From assembly GCA_013044065.1 (NCBI GenBank), contig JABEVA010000091.1:1-13947 (forward strand): a stretch of 13,947 bases of DNA, written 5' to 3'. Below, in pieces: positions 1 through 7,347 of the stretch. The notes below the pieces were generated by a model that saw nothing but the letters and a program-made list of their open reading frames with translations, did not search any database and had not been told where the DNA came from. How positions within the stretch are numbered: position 1 is the stretch's first letter; each line of letters opens with the position of its first letter. This DNA comes from Phycisphaerae bacterium. GTDB taxonomy: Bacteria > Planctomycetota > Phycisphaerae > WQYP01. The position numbers and the translations under genes are program-made.

Positions 1-942
1 GGCCAACATGAGGTGATTGAGCAGGTGGTAACGGCGACGTTCTGCCAGGGGCATGTGCTGCTGGTAGGTGTGCCGGGATTGGCGAAAACCTTGCTGATTA
101 AAACCATCAGCGACGTGATGAATCTACCGTTCAAACGGGTACAGTTCACCCCTGACTTAATGCCCTCGGATATCACCGGCACCGATGTGCTGGAGGAAGA
201 CCACACCACGGGGCGGCGTTCGTTTAGGTTTGTACGTGGTCCGATTTTCGCCAGCATGATTCTGGCCGACGAGATCAACCGTACCCCGCCGAAAACTCAG
301 GCCGCCCTGCTGGAGGCCATGCAGGAGCACCGGGTCACCGCAGGTGAACACACTTACGAATTGCCGGAACCGTTTTTTGTGCTGGCCACGCAGAACCCGA
401 TTGAGCAGGAAGGTACTTATCCACTGCCGGAAGCCCAGTTGGACCGGTTCATGTTCATGACGGTGGTGAATTACCCTTCTGCGGATGAAGAGGTGCAGAT
501 CATGAAGCAGGCGACCACGAATTATCGTCCGGCCGTGAACAAGCTGCTGGATGCGGCGGCGGTGCTGCAACTCCAGCAAATCGTGCGTCGTGTTCCGGTG
601 GCGGACCATGTGTATGCCTATGCCCGTGATCTGGTACGGGCCACACGTCCCCACGAAAAAGATGCTCCGGCGTTTATCCGTGAATCAATTCAATGGGGGG
701 CTGGCCCGCGGGCCGGGATATACCTGATTATGGCAGGTAAGGCTCGTGCAATTCTCCATGGGCGGGTGCATGTCACGACGGAAGATATCGCGCAGATGGC
801 TCATCCCGTGCTTCGGCATCGGATTCTCACCACGTTTAGCGCGGAAGCGGCGGGCTTGACCAGTGATAAAATCATTGATCGCCTGCTGCGCGAGATACCG
901 CGCTCCCAGGGAGCTTCCTCTCTGGCGGCGACGGTGGGATGA
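1..942 (+). CDS. moxR: MoxR-family AAA+ ATPase, 5' end missing
   Basis: This is a AAA+ ATPase of the MoxR group, cytoplasmic chaperone-like enzymes that act with VWA-domain proteins to activate or assemble targets. Counting from base 1, the visible protein has a Walker A GVPGLAKT at about residues 23-30, a Walker B ending ILADE at 87-91, a sensor-1 ATQNP at 129-133 and a conserved LDRF at about 147-150. The helical lid follows to the C-terminus. A GTG at base 13 could be taken as a start. However, the codons before it encode Gly-Gln-His-Glu, which matches the conserved VGQ segment of the family, so the gene almost certainly begins upstream of the window. Roughly 25-40 N-terminal residues are missing, judging from the usual length of 310-340. 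It heads the visible operon and lies 73 nt before its expected partner, the DUF58 gene. All key residues seen are intact. Confidence 0.96.
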   Translation, partial: GQHEVIEQVVTATFCQGHVLLVGVPGLAKTLLIKTISDVMNLPFKRVQFTPDLMPSDITGTDVLEEDHTTGRRSFRFVRGPIFASMILADEINRTPPKTQAALLEAMQEHRVTAGEHTYELPEPFFVLATQNPIEQEGTYPLPEAQLDRFMFMTVVNYPSADEEVQIMKQATTNYRPAVNKLLDAAAVLQLQQIVRRVPVADHVYAYARDLVRATRPHEKDAPAFIRESIQWGAGPRAGIYLIMAGKARAILHGRVHVTTEDIAQMAHPVLRHRILTTFSAEAAGLTSDKIIDRLLREIPRSQGASSLAATVG

Positions 943-1015
943 GCAAGTCGGCGGCTTCACTCGGTCCGGCGGCATTGGCATAAGGGCGATCATCTCCAGG
1001 CTATATCGGGCGACC

Positions 1016-1966
1016 ATGGCACTTGAAAACGCGACATTATCTTCGGATCTGGTGCTGAGGGCACCGTTGAGCCTGCTGGATCCAGCGGCGCTGGGCCGGA
1101 TCAGCCGACTGGAACTGGTGGCCACGCAATTTATGGATGGTTACGTGCAGGGTTTGCATCGGTCCACCCATCTGGGCTTTGCCATTGATTTTGCCCAGCA
1201 TCGGCAATACGTCCCCGGCGATGACATCAAACGTATCGACTGGCGGGTCTTTGCCAAGGCCGATCGGTATTACATCAAGCAGTACGAAGTCAATACCAAT
1301 TTACAGGCGCACATTGTGCTGGATGTGAGCGGATCCATGAACTACCGCGGTATCCATGAACCAATAAGCAAATTGCGCTATGGTCAATTTCTGGCGACCT
1401 GTCTGGCGTATCTGGCGCTGCGGCAGCAGGATTCGGTCGGACTGATCACTCTGGACAACCAGATTCGCAAATTTATTCCGCCACGCAGTGCCCCCTCGCA
1501 TCTGATGAATATCACCGCGGCCCTGGAAGAATCCGAATCCGGAGGGGAATCGTCGCTGGCCACGCGGCTCCATGAAGTGGCCGAGCGCCTCGGCCATCGG
1601 GGGCTGGTGATTTTGATCAGTGATTGCTTTGAGAAAACCGACGCCTTGATTGAGGCTTTGCACCATTTTCGCCATCGTCGGCATGAACTCTTGTTGTTGC
1701 AGGTGATGGCCGATGATGAAATAAATTTCCCGTTTCGGAAGTGGACTCTTTTTGAAAATCTCGAACGCGGCGGTCACCACTTGCGGCTCGACCCTGCTTT
1801 GGTGCGGGCCAGGTACATGGCCAAACTGGGGGAACATCTAGCGGCCATCCATGAAGCCACCAACACGCTGCGCATCAGCCGGTCGGTACTCAATACCAGG
1901 CAACCCTTTGATCAGGCCCTCACGGCCTATCTGGCGCAGCGTATGTATGAGAGACATTCCCGATGA
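1016..1966 (+). CDS. DUF58 protein with VWA-like domain (MoxR partner)
   Basis: This is a DUF58 protein of 316 residues, the usual partner encoded beside MoxR ATPases. The family hallmark PGDDIKRIDWRVFAK sits at residues 67-81. It is followed by a VWA-like fold with an intact metal-site motif DVSGS (D103, S105, S107) and a later ISD with D203. No membrane segment or signal peptide is seen, so I infer a cytoplasmic adaptor. The reading frame is open back to an ATG at 863 inside moxR, but the added 51 residues are Arg/Cys-rich, overlap moxR and resemble a frame shadow. ATG 1016 is therefore preferred and leaves a 73-nt gap, although no good Shine-Dalgarno site precedes it. The stop overlaps the next start as ATGA, implying translational coupling. 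Family assignment is firm; the partner role is known for the family and inferred here. Confidence 0.94.
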   Translation: MALENATLSSDLVLRAPLSLLDPAALGRISRLELVATQFMDGYVQGLHRSTHLGFAIDFAQHRQYVPGDDIKRIDWRVFAKADRYYIKQYEVNTNLQAHIVLDVSGSMNYRGIHEPISKLRYGQFLATCLAYLALRQQDSVGLITLDNQIRKFIPPRSAPSHLMNITAALEESESGGESSLATRLHEVAERLGHRGLVILISDCFEKTDALIEALHHFRHRRHELLLLQVMADDEINFPFRKWTLFENLERGGHHLRLDPALVRARYMAKLGEHLAAIHEATNTLRISRSVLNTRQPFDQALTAYLAQRMYERHSR

Positions 1967-4188
1967 TTGAAATGCCGATTCTGCTGCTGGGTCTGCTGAC
2001 CGCCGGTGTGCCGATAGTCATTCATCTGTTGCACCGCCATCGCACCACGCCCATTCAATGGGGTGCGATGATGTTTTTGGAGGAGTCCACAATTCAGCAG
2101 CGGCGGCGGCGCACCATTGAAGAATGGTTGTTATTGCTCCTGCGCATTGCTCTGCTGGCACTTTTGGCATTCCTGCTGGCCCGGCCGGTACTGGGGGCGG
2201 GGCACCTGAATCCGTTTTCCTCCCATGCAACCAGCGATATTGCCGTGTTGATGGATCACTCCATATCCTCCGGCCTAAGAGGTAATGGGCAGACGGACTT
2301 TCAGAAACAAACGGGGTTGCTGCGGCGCCTGACGACGATGCTGCGTCCGGGCGACACACTTTCGGTCGTTCTCGCGGCGCACCGGCCGGTATCGCTTTCC
2401 CAACTGCCCGTTTCAGCTTCCGACCGGGCGGCGTTGCGGCGCGACTTCATCCGACCGCTGAGCCACGAACCACCGGGTCTTACCGGATGCTCCATTCCCG
2501 CAGCCATTGCGGCGGCCCGGCGGATGGTTGATCGCGGCAGCAATTTCCAGAAAGTGATTCTGGTGTTATCCAACCAGCGGGCGATTTCGTGGCGGGTCGA
2601 CCATCCTGCGCTCTGGAGCCAGGCTCTGCGCCGTGGTCCAACGGGTCCGGGAAAGATGCTGGTTTACGATGTGCCGGTGCGCGTTACCCCAACCTTGTCT
2701 AACTTATCCGTGGGGTCTATTCACATCCAGCCGGCCCTGGTGGGGGTGGGTCGCCCGGCGCGGCTTTCCGTGAGCATTGCCAATTCCGGTCCATTGCCGT
2801 TGACCCATGTTCCGATCCACTTCCTGGTCGACGGCAAAATGGTGACGGAGCGCATCATCGCTGATCTGGCCGCGGGAAAATCCAAAACCATCTCGTTTCG
2901 GTATCGTTTCAACAATGCCGGATCGCATTGGCTTAAGGTGCAGGCGGATGTGCATGACGCTTTGCCGGCCGATAACAATGCCATTGCTTCAGTTAATGTG
3001 CGCAAACATCTTCCGGTATTGCTCATTGACAGTCAGGCGGTGGACACGGGCCGCTTCAGGGCCAGCCGATTTCTCGCTCTGGCCATGCAGCCGTTCTCGT
3101 CCACTCTGGCCCGGAAAGCGTTGATTCAGCCGCGGGTGGTAAGCATTTCCAGCGCCCAAAGTCTGCCGCTTGCACGCTACGCTGTTGTGGTCGTCAACGA
3201 TCCGGTGGGCTTACCCCGGCGGCTGCTGGCCAACCTCGGTGATTATGCCCGTGCCGGGCATGGCCTGTGGTTTATTTTGGGTCCAAACACCACGCCCGAA
3301 TTTGTGGATCAGGCGTTGCCTGCGGCGGGGTTGTCGGTGGCCACTTTGGGGCCACTCGTACATGCCGCCAGCAGCCCTATGCTGGTGATTAAGCGCCCCG
3401 GCAATTCCATGGTTCATATTCTAGCGGCCCTGCATCGAAATATGATTGTGGGCGTAACTTTATTGAAATGGTGGCGCTTGCTACCAGCGGGTCCATTGGT
3501 CAAAGTTCTGCTGGCCACGGCCGGAGGCGATCCCATCATTCTTGAGAAATCCGTGGGCATTGAAGGCGGTAAGGTGGTGATGTGGTCCACGCCGGTTGAT
3601 GGCTCATGGAATGATTGGCCCACCGCTGCCGGTAGTTTTGTTCCTCTGGTCGATCAAAGCGTGTGTGCCTTGGCGCTGGGCGGCAGTCAACATACCCGAC
3701 GACACTTTTTAAACCCAGGTGATTCCATTGTCTGGACCGGACCGGTGAAGCCCACGGTGCAAAGTGCCAAAATTATAAATCCGATCGGGGTTGCCGCGAC
3801 GCTTCAACCTCAAATTACGGCCGACGGAAAATACCTGATGGTTTACAATCATACCCAACTGCCGGGGTTGTATCAGGCGGTGTTTAAGCCGGCGGCTATT
3901 CCGCAGCCGGTATACTACAGTGTGGCCATCGATCCCAGAGAGTTGGATCCGCAGTTGATCTCCAAGGCGGATCTGAGTTGGCTGACCCATCAACACTTTA
4001 TCCAAGCCGTGATTAAGCCGGCCCAAATTCCCGGCGTGCTTAACAGTGTGCTGGTGGGAGTGGATCTGTGGCCATGGTTGGCGCTGCTGGTGATGGCCAT
4101 GTTGATCGGTGAGGTACTCTTGTGTCGCCGGTTGCTGGCGTCGCCTCTTGCTGCGTTACCCCAGGAGGTGCCACATGCCACATTGTGA
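1963..4188 (+). CDS. BatA-type membrane protein with VWA, CARDB-like and GATase-like regions
   Basis: This 741-residue protein opens with a typical BatA N-terminal domain. It has a first membrane segment at about 5-22, a cytoplasmic loop with QQRRRR, a second membrane segment at about 56-77, and then ARPVL. A VWA-like domain follows with DHSIS (D98, S100, S102). The position where the family usually has an Asp reads VLSNQ, with Asn204, so the metal site looks degenerate. Residues 250-346 resemble a CARDB-type Ig fold. Residues from about 349 resemble the amidotransferase-like region of planctomycete relatives (a VVVVNDP strand, then GLWFILGP). A last membrane segment lies at about 701-720. 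By the positive-inside rule the large middle part is extracytoplasmic. The start is ATG 1963 in the ATGA overlap, with a GAGAG-like site upstream; ATG 1972 three codons in is an alternative. It probably scaffolds the MoxR/VWA membrane complex. Confidence 0.92.
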   Translation: MIEMPILLLGLLTAGVPIVIHLLHRHRTTPIQWGAMMFLEESTIQQRRRRTIEEWLLLLLRIALLALLAFLLARPVLGAGHLNPFSSHATSDIAVLMDHSISSGLRGNGQTDFQKQTGLLRRLTTMLRPGDTLSVVLAAHRPVSLSQLPVSASDRAALRRDFIRPLSHEPPGLTGCSIPAAIAAARRMVDRGSNFQKVILVLSNQRAISWRVDHPALWSQALRRGPTGPGKMLVYDVPVRVTPTLSNLSVGSIHIQPALVGVGRPARLSVSIANSGPLPLTHVPIHFLVDGKMVTERIIADLAAGKSKTISFRYRFNNAGSHWLKVQADVHDALPADNNAIASVNVRKHLPVLLIDSQAVDTGRFRASRFLALAMQPFSSTLARKALIQPRVVSISSAQSLPLARYAVVVVNDPVGLPRRLLANLGDYARAGHGLWFILGPNTTPEFVDQALPAAGLSVATLGPLVHAASSPMLVIKRPGNSMVHILAALHRNMIVGVTLLKWWRLLPAGPLVKVLLATAGGDPIILEKSVGIEGGKVVMWSTPVDGSWNDWPTAAGSFVPLVDQSVCALALGGSQHTRRHFLNPGDSIVWTGPVKPTVQSAKIINPIGVAATLQPQITADGKYLMVYNHTQLPGLYQAVFKPAAIPQPVYYSVAIDPRELDPQLISKADLSWLTHQHFIQAVIKPAQIPGVLNSVLVGVDLWPWLALLVMAMLIGEVLLCRRLLASPLAALPQEVPHATL
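4163..4168 (+). promoter_or_regulatory. AGGAGG ribosome-binding site inside the BatA gene end
   Basis: A perfect AGGAGG lies within the last codons of the BatA-type gene, six bases before ATG 4175. It is the strongest Shine-Dalgarno match seen in the window and points at the small ORF 4175-4246 rather than directly at the next large gene. Confidence 0.5.
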
Positions 4189-4246
4189 ATCGAAGCGCGC
4201 GCGATGGGCTAAAGGGTGGATTTTCGAAAGGGGGGGGGCGATATGA
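4175..4246 (+). CDS. Candidate 23-residue bridging or leader ORF
   Basis: ATG 4175, six bases after a perfect AGGAGG, opens a 23-codon frame encoding a basic, Trp-containing peptide (MPHCESKRARW...ERGGAI). It overlaps the last 14 bases of the BatA-type gene. It ends at TGA 4244-4246, which overlaps the ATG at 4243 of the next gene as ATGA. A run of nine G (4230-4238) lies near its end. It could be a translated leader that delivers ribosomes to the downstream start. It could also be the true N-terminus of the downstream gene, put out of frame by the length of the G run: seven or ten G would fuse the two frames. I recognise no family. The arrangement is seen directly; that it is translated is inference, and chance cannot be excluded. 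Confidence 0.35.
   Translation: MPHCESKRARWAKGWIFERGGAI
4230..4238 (+). repeat. Nine-G homopolymer run
   Basis: Nine consecutive G sit four bases before ATG 4243. The run could act as a crude G-rich ribosome-binding site for that start. It also lies in the small ORF at 4175 and in the extension of the VWA/GATase-like gene starting at GTG 4216. Such runs are prone to replication slippage and to sequencing error. Confidence 0.9.
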
Positions 4247-7236
4247 GTACCGTCGCGCAGGCCGCAACTACAGCCAGAGCCGCAGTCGAATCCGCCACGA
4301 AAACGGCAGGCAATTCCGGCTGGCATCTTTCGGTGCAGCCGGCCATTGGGCTTTGGCTGATCGTGCTGGCCGCAGTGGTTTGTATGGGCTTGATTGTCTA
4401 CCTGTATCAGGCGCAAAAGGTTCTGGTGCCTCGGCGAACGCTGGTGTTACTCTTGCTGCTGCGTCTGGCTTTGGTCGTATTCCTGGTGCTGTTGCTTTTA
4501 CGCCCCGCCCTGCGTTGGATGCATGACGTTCATTCCGCCGGTACGCTCTGGCTGGTGCTGGATCGCAGCCAGTCGATGGCTCTGACCGATCCGCAGGGGG
4601 CGCGAGTTGCCCAGCTACGCTGGGCTTGCCAATTGGGCTATATTTCACCGCAAATCTGGCCGGACTCCGCGGATACGGCCTTGGCCCGTTTGAGCATTTT
4701 AAGTCAGAAGTTGTCGCCTTTTGTTGAGTTACAACGCCGCGACCGTTTTAGTAGCGGGCCGGCGGCGGCATCCCACGCGGATCAGCAATTTCTCAATCGT
4801 CTGCGTTTCTGGCGAACCAGGTGGCAAGCCGTAGAGGCTAGTCTGAACACAAGTTTAGGCCGGCAGGAGACCGCCGCCTTACGCGCGGCCATGGTTCGAC
4901 TGCAAACGCTGATGAATTCCATCATCAAGCAGGTGCGGGAAACGAAAACTCCACTGCCGCGGCAAACGCTTCCATGGCGGGCCATGCGCATTAATATGGG
5001 ATTGGTGTTGCGGGATGTGAACACCGCCGCCACTCAGCAGGATACCGCGTTTCTGGCAGGGCATGCCAAAGATAAACAAATTTTGCAGGCTTTGGCCCGG
5101 GTGGCCATGATGACGCGATCGCAATTGGCCCAGGCAATTTTGCGCCACCGCCCGCCGAAGGCCCGGGGGAGTTTCGCACAATTGTTCAAACGCTATCGGG
5201 TGCGGGTGGTAAGTTTTGGTGCCCATGGAGTAACGGCCGGCACTTTAAAGCCCGGCAATGCGAACCAGGTACTGCAAAGCGCCATGTCCTCAACGGCCAA
5301 GCAGACCAATATCGCCGCGGGACTTGAAGCCGTGGCTCAACGCGCCGTCAATGACCGGGCCTCCAGCGTGGTAATTGTTTCCGACGGGCGCCAAAATGTG
5401 GGACCTGCCCCGGCGGAAATTGCCCGCCTTCTGGCCGTGGGCGGCATGAAGGTTTTTACCTTGGTGGTGGGTTCGGATAAAGCGGCACCTGCGGCAACTA
5501 TTGAACAGATTCAAGCTCCCAGTTGGATCTATAAACATTCCGTCGTGCAGGCCACGGCTCTGATCCATATCACCGGACTGGCCGGCAAATTGGTGAAGCT
5601 GGAATTTTTCCGTGGAAAAAAATTGCTGGCCTCTAAAGTCATCAAGGCTGGTGGTCCGGATGTTCTTAGGCCGGTGGCGTTTAAGGATCATCCACCACTG
5701 GCCGGGGGGTATCGGTATGCCATTCATATTCTGCCGATTCCAGGGGTCCTCAATCGCATGGGTACGGTGCGGCATTTTCGCGTGACTGTGCGGCGTGACA
5801 AATTGCAAGTGTTGCTTGTGGATAGCCGACCGGGCTGGGATTATCAATATCTGGTCAAATATTTTTCACGCAATCCCCGGGTGCACTTGCAGGCAATTCT
5901 TTTGCATCCGGTAAAAGTTCCGGGCATAAAGGCCCCACCGGCGTTGCAGGCGTTTCCTAAAAATCCCAGCTATCTGGCGCAAATTCTTCCGCAAACCATC
6001 AAGCAGTGGATGGTTTACAACCTGATTATTGTTGGTGATGTTCCGCCACGTGTGCTCAATATCGCCGATCAACAGGCGATTGTGGCCGCAGTGAAAAATC
6101 GCGGGGCGGCGCTGGTGCTCATCGCCGGGCCTCATCACATGCCGGAAGATTACATAGGCATGCCGCTGCAATCGTTGCTGCCGGTCCAACCCACCAGCCA
6201 CTGGTCGCCGGCGGTGCTCGAAGAGCAGTTCCAACGGGGTTTTGTGCCGCAACTCACCGCGGAAGGCTTGAATTCCGGTTTTGGCCAGTTTGGTTTAACC
6301 CACGGGCACACTGCCCGGTTATGGCGCGACATGCCGCGTTGGTACTGGCACAGCCGCCAAACCGATCTTAAACCCGCGGCTCGTGTGCTCTGGGCCATTG
6401 GAGATAAAGGCTCTCATCTTGTGCCGACGGGTGTGCCACCCAAGCATCGGGCGCTGCTGGCTACCATGTCCGTGGGTTCCGGGCGGGTGTTGTATCTGGC
6501 CAGCGATGAAAGCTGGCGGCTGCGGCAGGTGGGCGGAGACAACCTGCAAAATGTCTTATGGTCGCAGGTACTGCGTTGGGCGGTGGGATCGCAACTTCCC
6601 GCTGGTGGACGTTATGTCCGCTTTGGCCTGAACCATCATGCGTTTCGGATGGGGCGCGTGGTGCACGTGCGGGCACGTGTGCTGGGAGAAAATCTTTTAC
6701 CGGAGACCGGGCTGACGTTCCGGGCGATAGTCCGGAAAATTCCGACTGCCGGTAAGTCCGTGGCCCCGGCACTTGGTCGGGTGGTAACATCCGCCAGAAT
6801 GATTGGTGTACCCGGTTCTCCCGGCTTTTATGAAGCCTCCATCAGTGGGTTGCCGTCAGGGCACTACCAACTCACGCTACGTGGTCAGCCTGTGAGTTTG
6901 TTGCTCAAGGACGACCCGACCGCCACCGTGAGATCTCTTCCTTTTTGGATCCGGCCACAGCCCGATTTGGAAATGCTGGATACGGCCAGTGACCCGGCGC
7001 AAATGCGACGAATTGCAGCCGCCGGAAATGGTATCGCATTGCCTGGACCATACGCCGCTTTGCTGGCCCGGCAAATACCCAATCTTAAAAGAACCCTGCA
7101 TATTCCGGAGCAGTCCGGATTTTTTGGCAATCCACACAGCTTTTACACGAAGCTGCTGCATTTTATATTTCTGATTTTCTTTACACTGGTGGTGATGGTG
7201 GAGTGGATTATTCGCAAACGTAACGGCATTGTTTAG
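4243..7236 (+). CDS. VWA and glutamine-amidotransferase-like membrane protein
   Basis: This 997-residue protein has two N-terminal membrane segments (about 33-55 and 66-88) joined by a basic loop. A VWA domain follows with the metal motif DRSQS (D107, S109, S111) and the later VSDGR (D381). About 270 residues separate these motifs, far more than in a compact VWA domain, and the extra stretch looks mostly helical. From about residue 521 comes a GATase1-like region. It includes VLLVDSRPGWDYQYL, then LIIVGDVPPR with Asp where a catalytic Cys would be expected, and VLIAGPHHMPEDYIG at about 625-640. The segment SDESWRLRQVGGDN lies at about 754-767. A C-terminal membrane segment (about 970-990) ends in RKRNG. 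The bulk should be extracytoplasmic. ATG 4243 is chosen because a G-rich run precedes it and it overlaps the small ORF stop. GTG 4216 in the same frame is the alternative. It is probably a non-enzymatic membrane component of the MoxR/VWA system. Confidence 0.9.
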   Translation: MSTVAQAATTARAAVESATKTAGNSGWHLSVQPAIGLWLIVLAAVVCMGLIVYLYQAQKVLVPRRTLVLLLLLRLALVVFLVLLLLRPALRWMHDVHSAGTLWLVLDRSQSMALTDPQGARVAQLRWACQLGYISPQIWPDSADTALARLSILSQKLSPFVELQRRDRFSSGPAAASHADQQFLNRLRFWRTRWQAVEASLNTSLGRQETAALRAAMVRLQTLMNSIIKQVRETKTPLPRQTLPWRAMRINMGLVLRDVNTAATQQDTAFLAGHAKDKQILQALARVAMMTRSQLAQAILRHRPPKARGSFAQLFKRYRVRVVSFGAHGVTAGTLKPGNANQVLQSAMSSTAKQTNIAAGLEAVAQRAVNDRASSVVIVSDGRQNVGPAPAEIARLLAVGGMKVFTLVVGSDKAAPAATIEQIQAPSWIYKHSVVQATALIHITGLAGKLVKLEFFRGKKLLASKVIKAGGPDVLRPVAFKDHPPLAGGYRYAIHILPIPGVLNRMGTVRHFRVTVRRDKLQVLLVDSRPGWDYQYLVKYFSRNPRVHLQAILLHPVKVPGIKAPPALQAFPKNPSYLAQILPQTIKQWMVYNLIIVGDVPPRVLNIADQQAIVAAVKNRGAALVLIAGPHHMPEDYIGMPLQSLLPVQPTSHWSPAVLEEQFQRGFVPQLTAEGLNSGFGQFGLTHGHTARLWRDMPRWYWHSRQTDLKPAARVLWAIGDKGSHLVPTGVPPKHRALLATMSVGSGRVLYLASDESWRLRQVGGDNLQNVLWSQVLRWAVGSQLPAGGRYVRFGLNHHAFRMGRVVHVRARVLGENLLPETGLTFRAIVRKIPTAGKSVAPALGRVVTSARMIGVPGSPGFYEASISGLPSGHYQLTLRGQPVSLLLKDDPTATVRSLPFWIRPQPDLEMLDTASDPAQMRRIAAAGNGIALPGPYAALLARQIPNLKRTLHIPEQSGFFGNPHSFYTKLLHFIFLIFFTLVVMVEWIIRKRNGIV

Positions 7237-7347
7237 GGCTAACGTGATGGCGTTGACTTGCGGATGGAATGATTTTCCCGTTTAGACGTTAGAATAACAG
7301 GCGGGAGCGCTTAATGCGGATTTCCGCCAATCGCAAAGGATTTCAAA
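7237..7347 (+). other. Leader between the VWA/GATase-like and DUF4175-like genes
   Basis: This 111-base gap is the longest inside the cluster. It holds a TTGACT at 7253-7258, but no convincing -10 box lies at a normal spacing, so I do not call a promoter. Two mutually exclusive short stems can be drawn near the downstream start: GCGGA/TCCGC (7316-7320 with 7323-7327) and GGCGG/CCGCC (7300-7304 with 7324-7328). AAAGGA at 7335-7340 is the ribosome-binding site for ATG 7348. Confidence 0.4.

Noticed and set aside
863..1015. Upstream extension of the DUF58 gene to ATG 863.
   Set aside because: The extra residues overlap moxR, have no DUF58 similarity and look like a shadow of the ATPase gene. 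ATG 1016 gives a family-like length.
7253..7295. A TTGACT-based promoter before the giant gene.
   Set aside because: No TATAAT-like box occurs at 16-18 bases; the nearest candidates are at 12, 22 and 31 bases.
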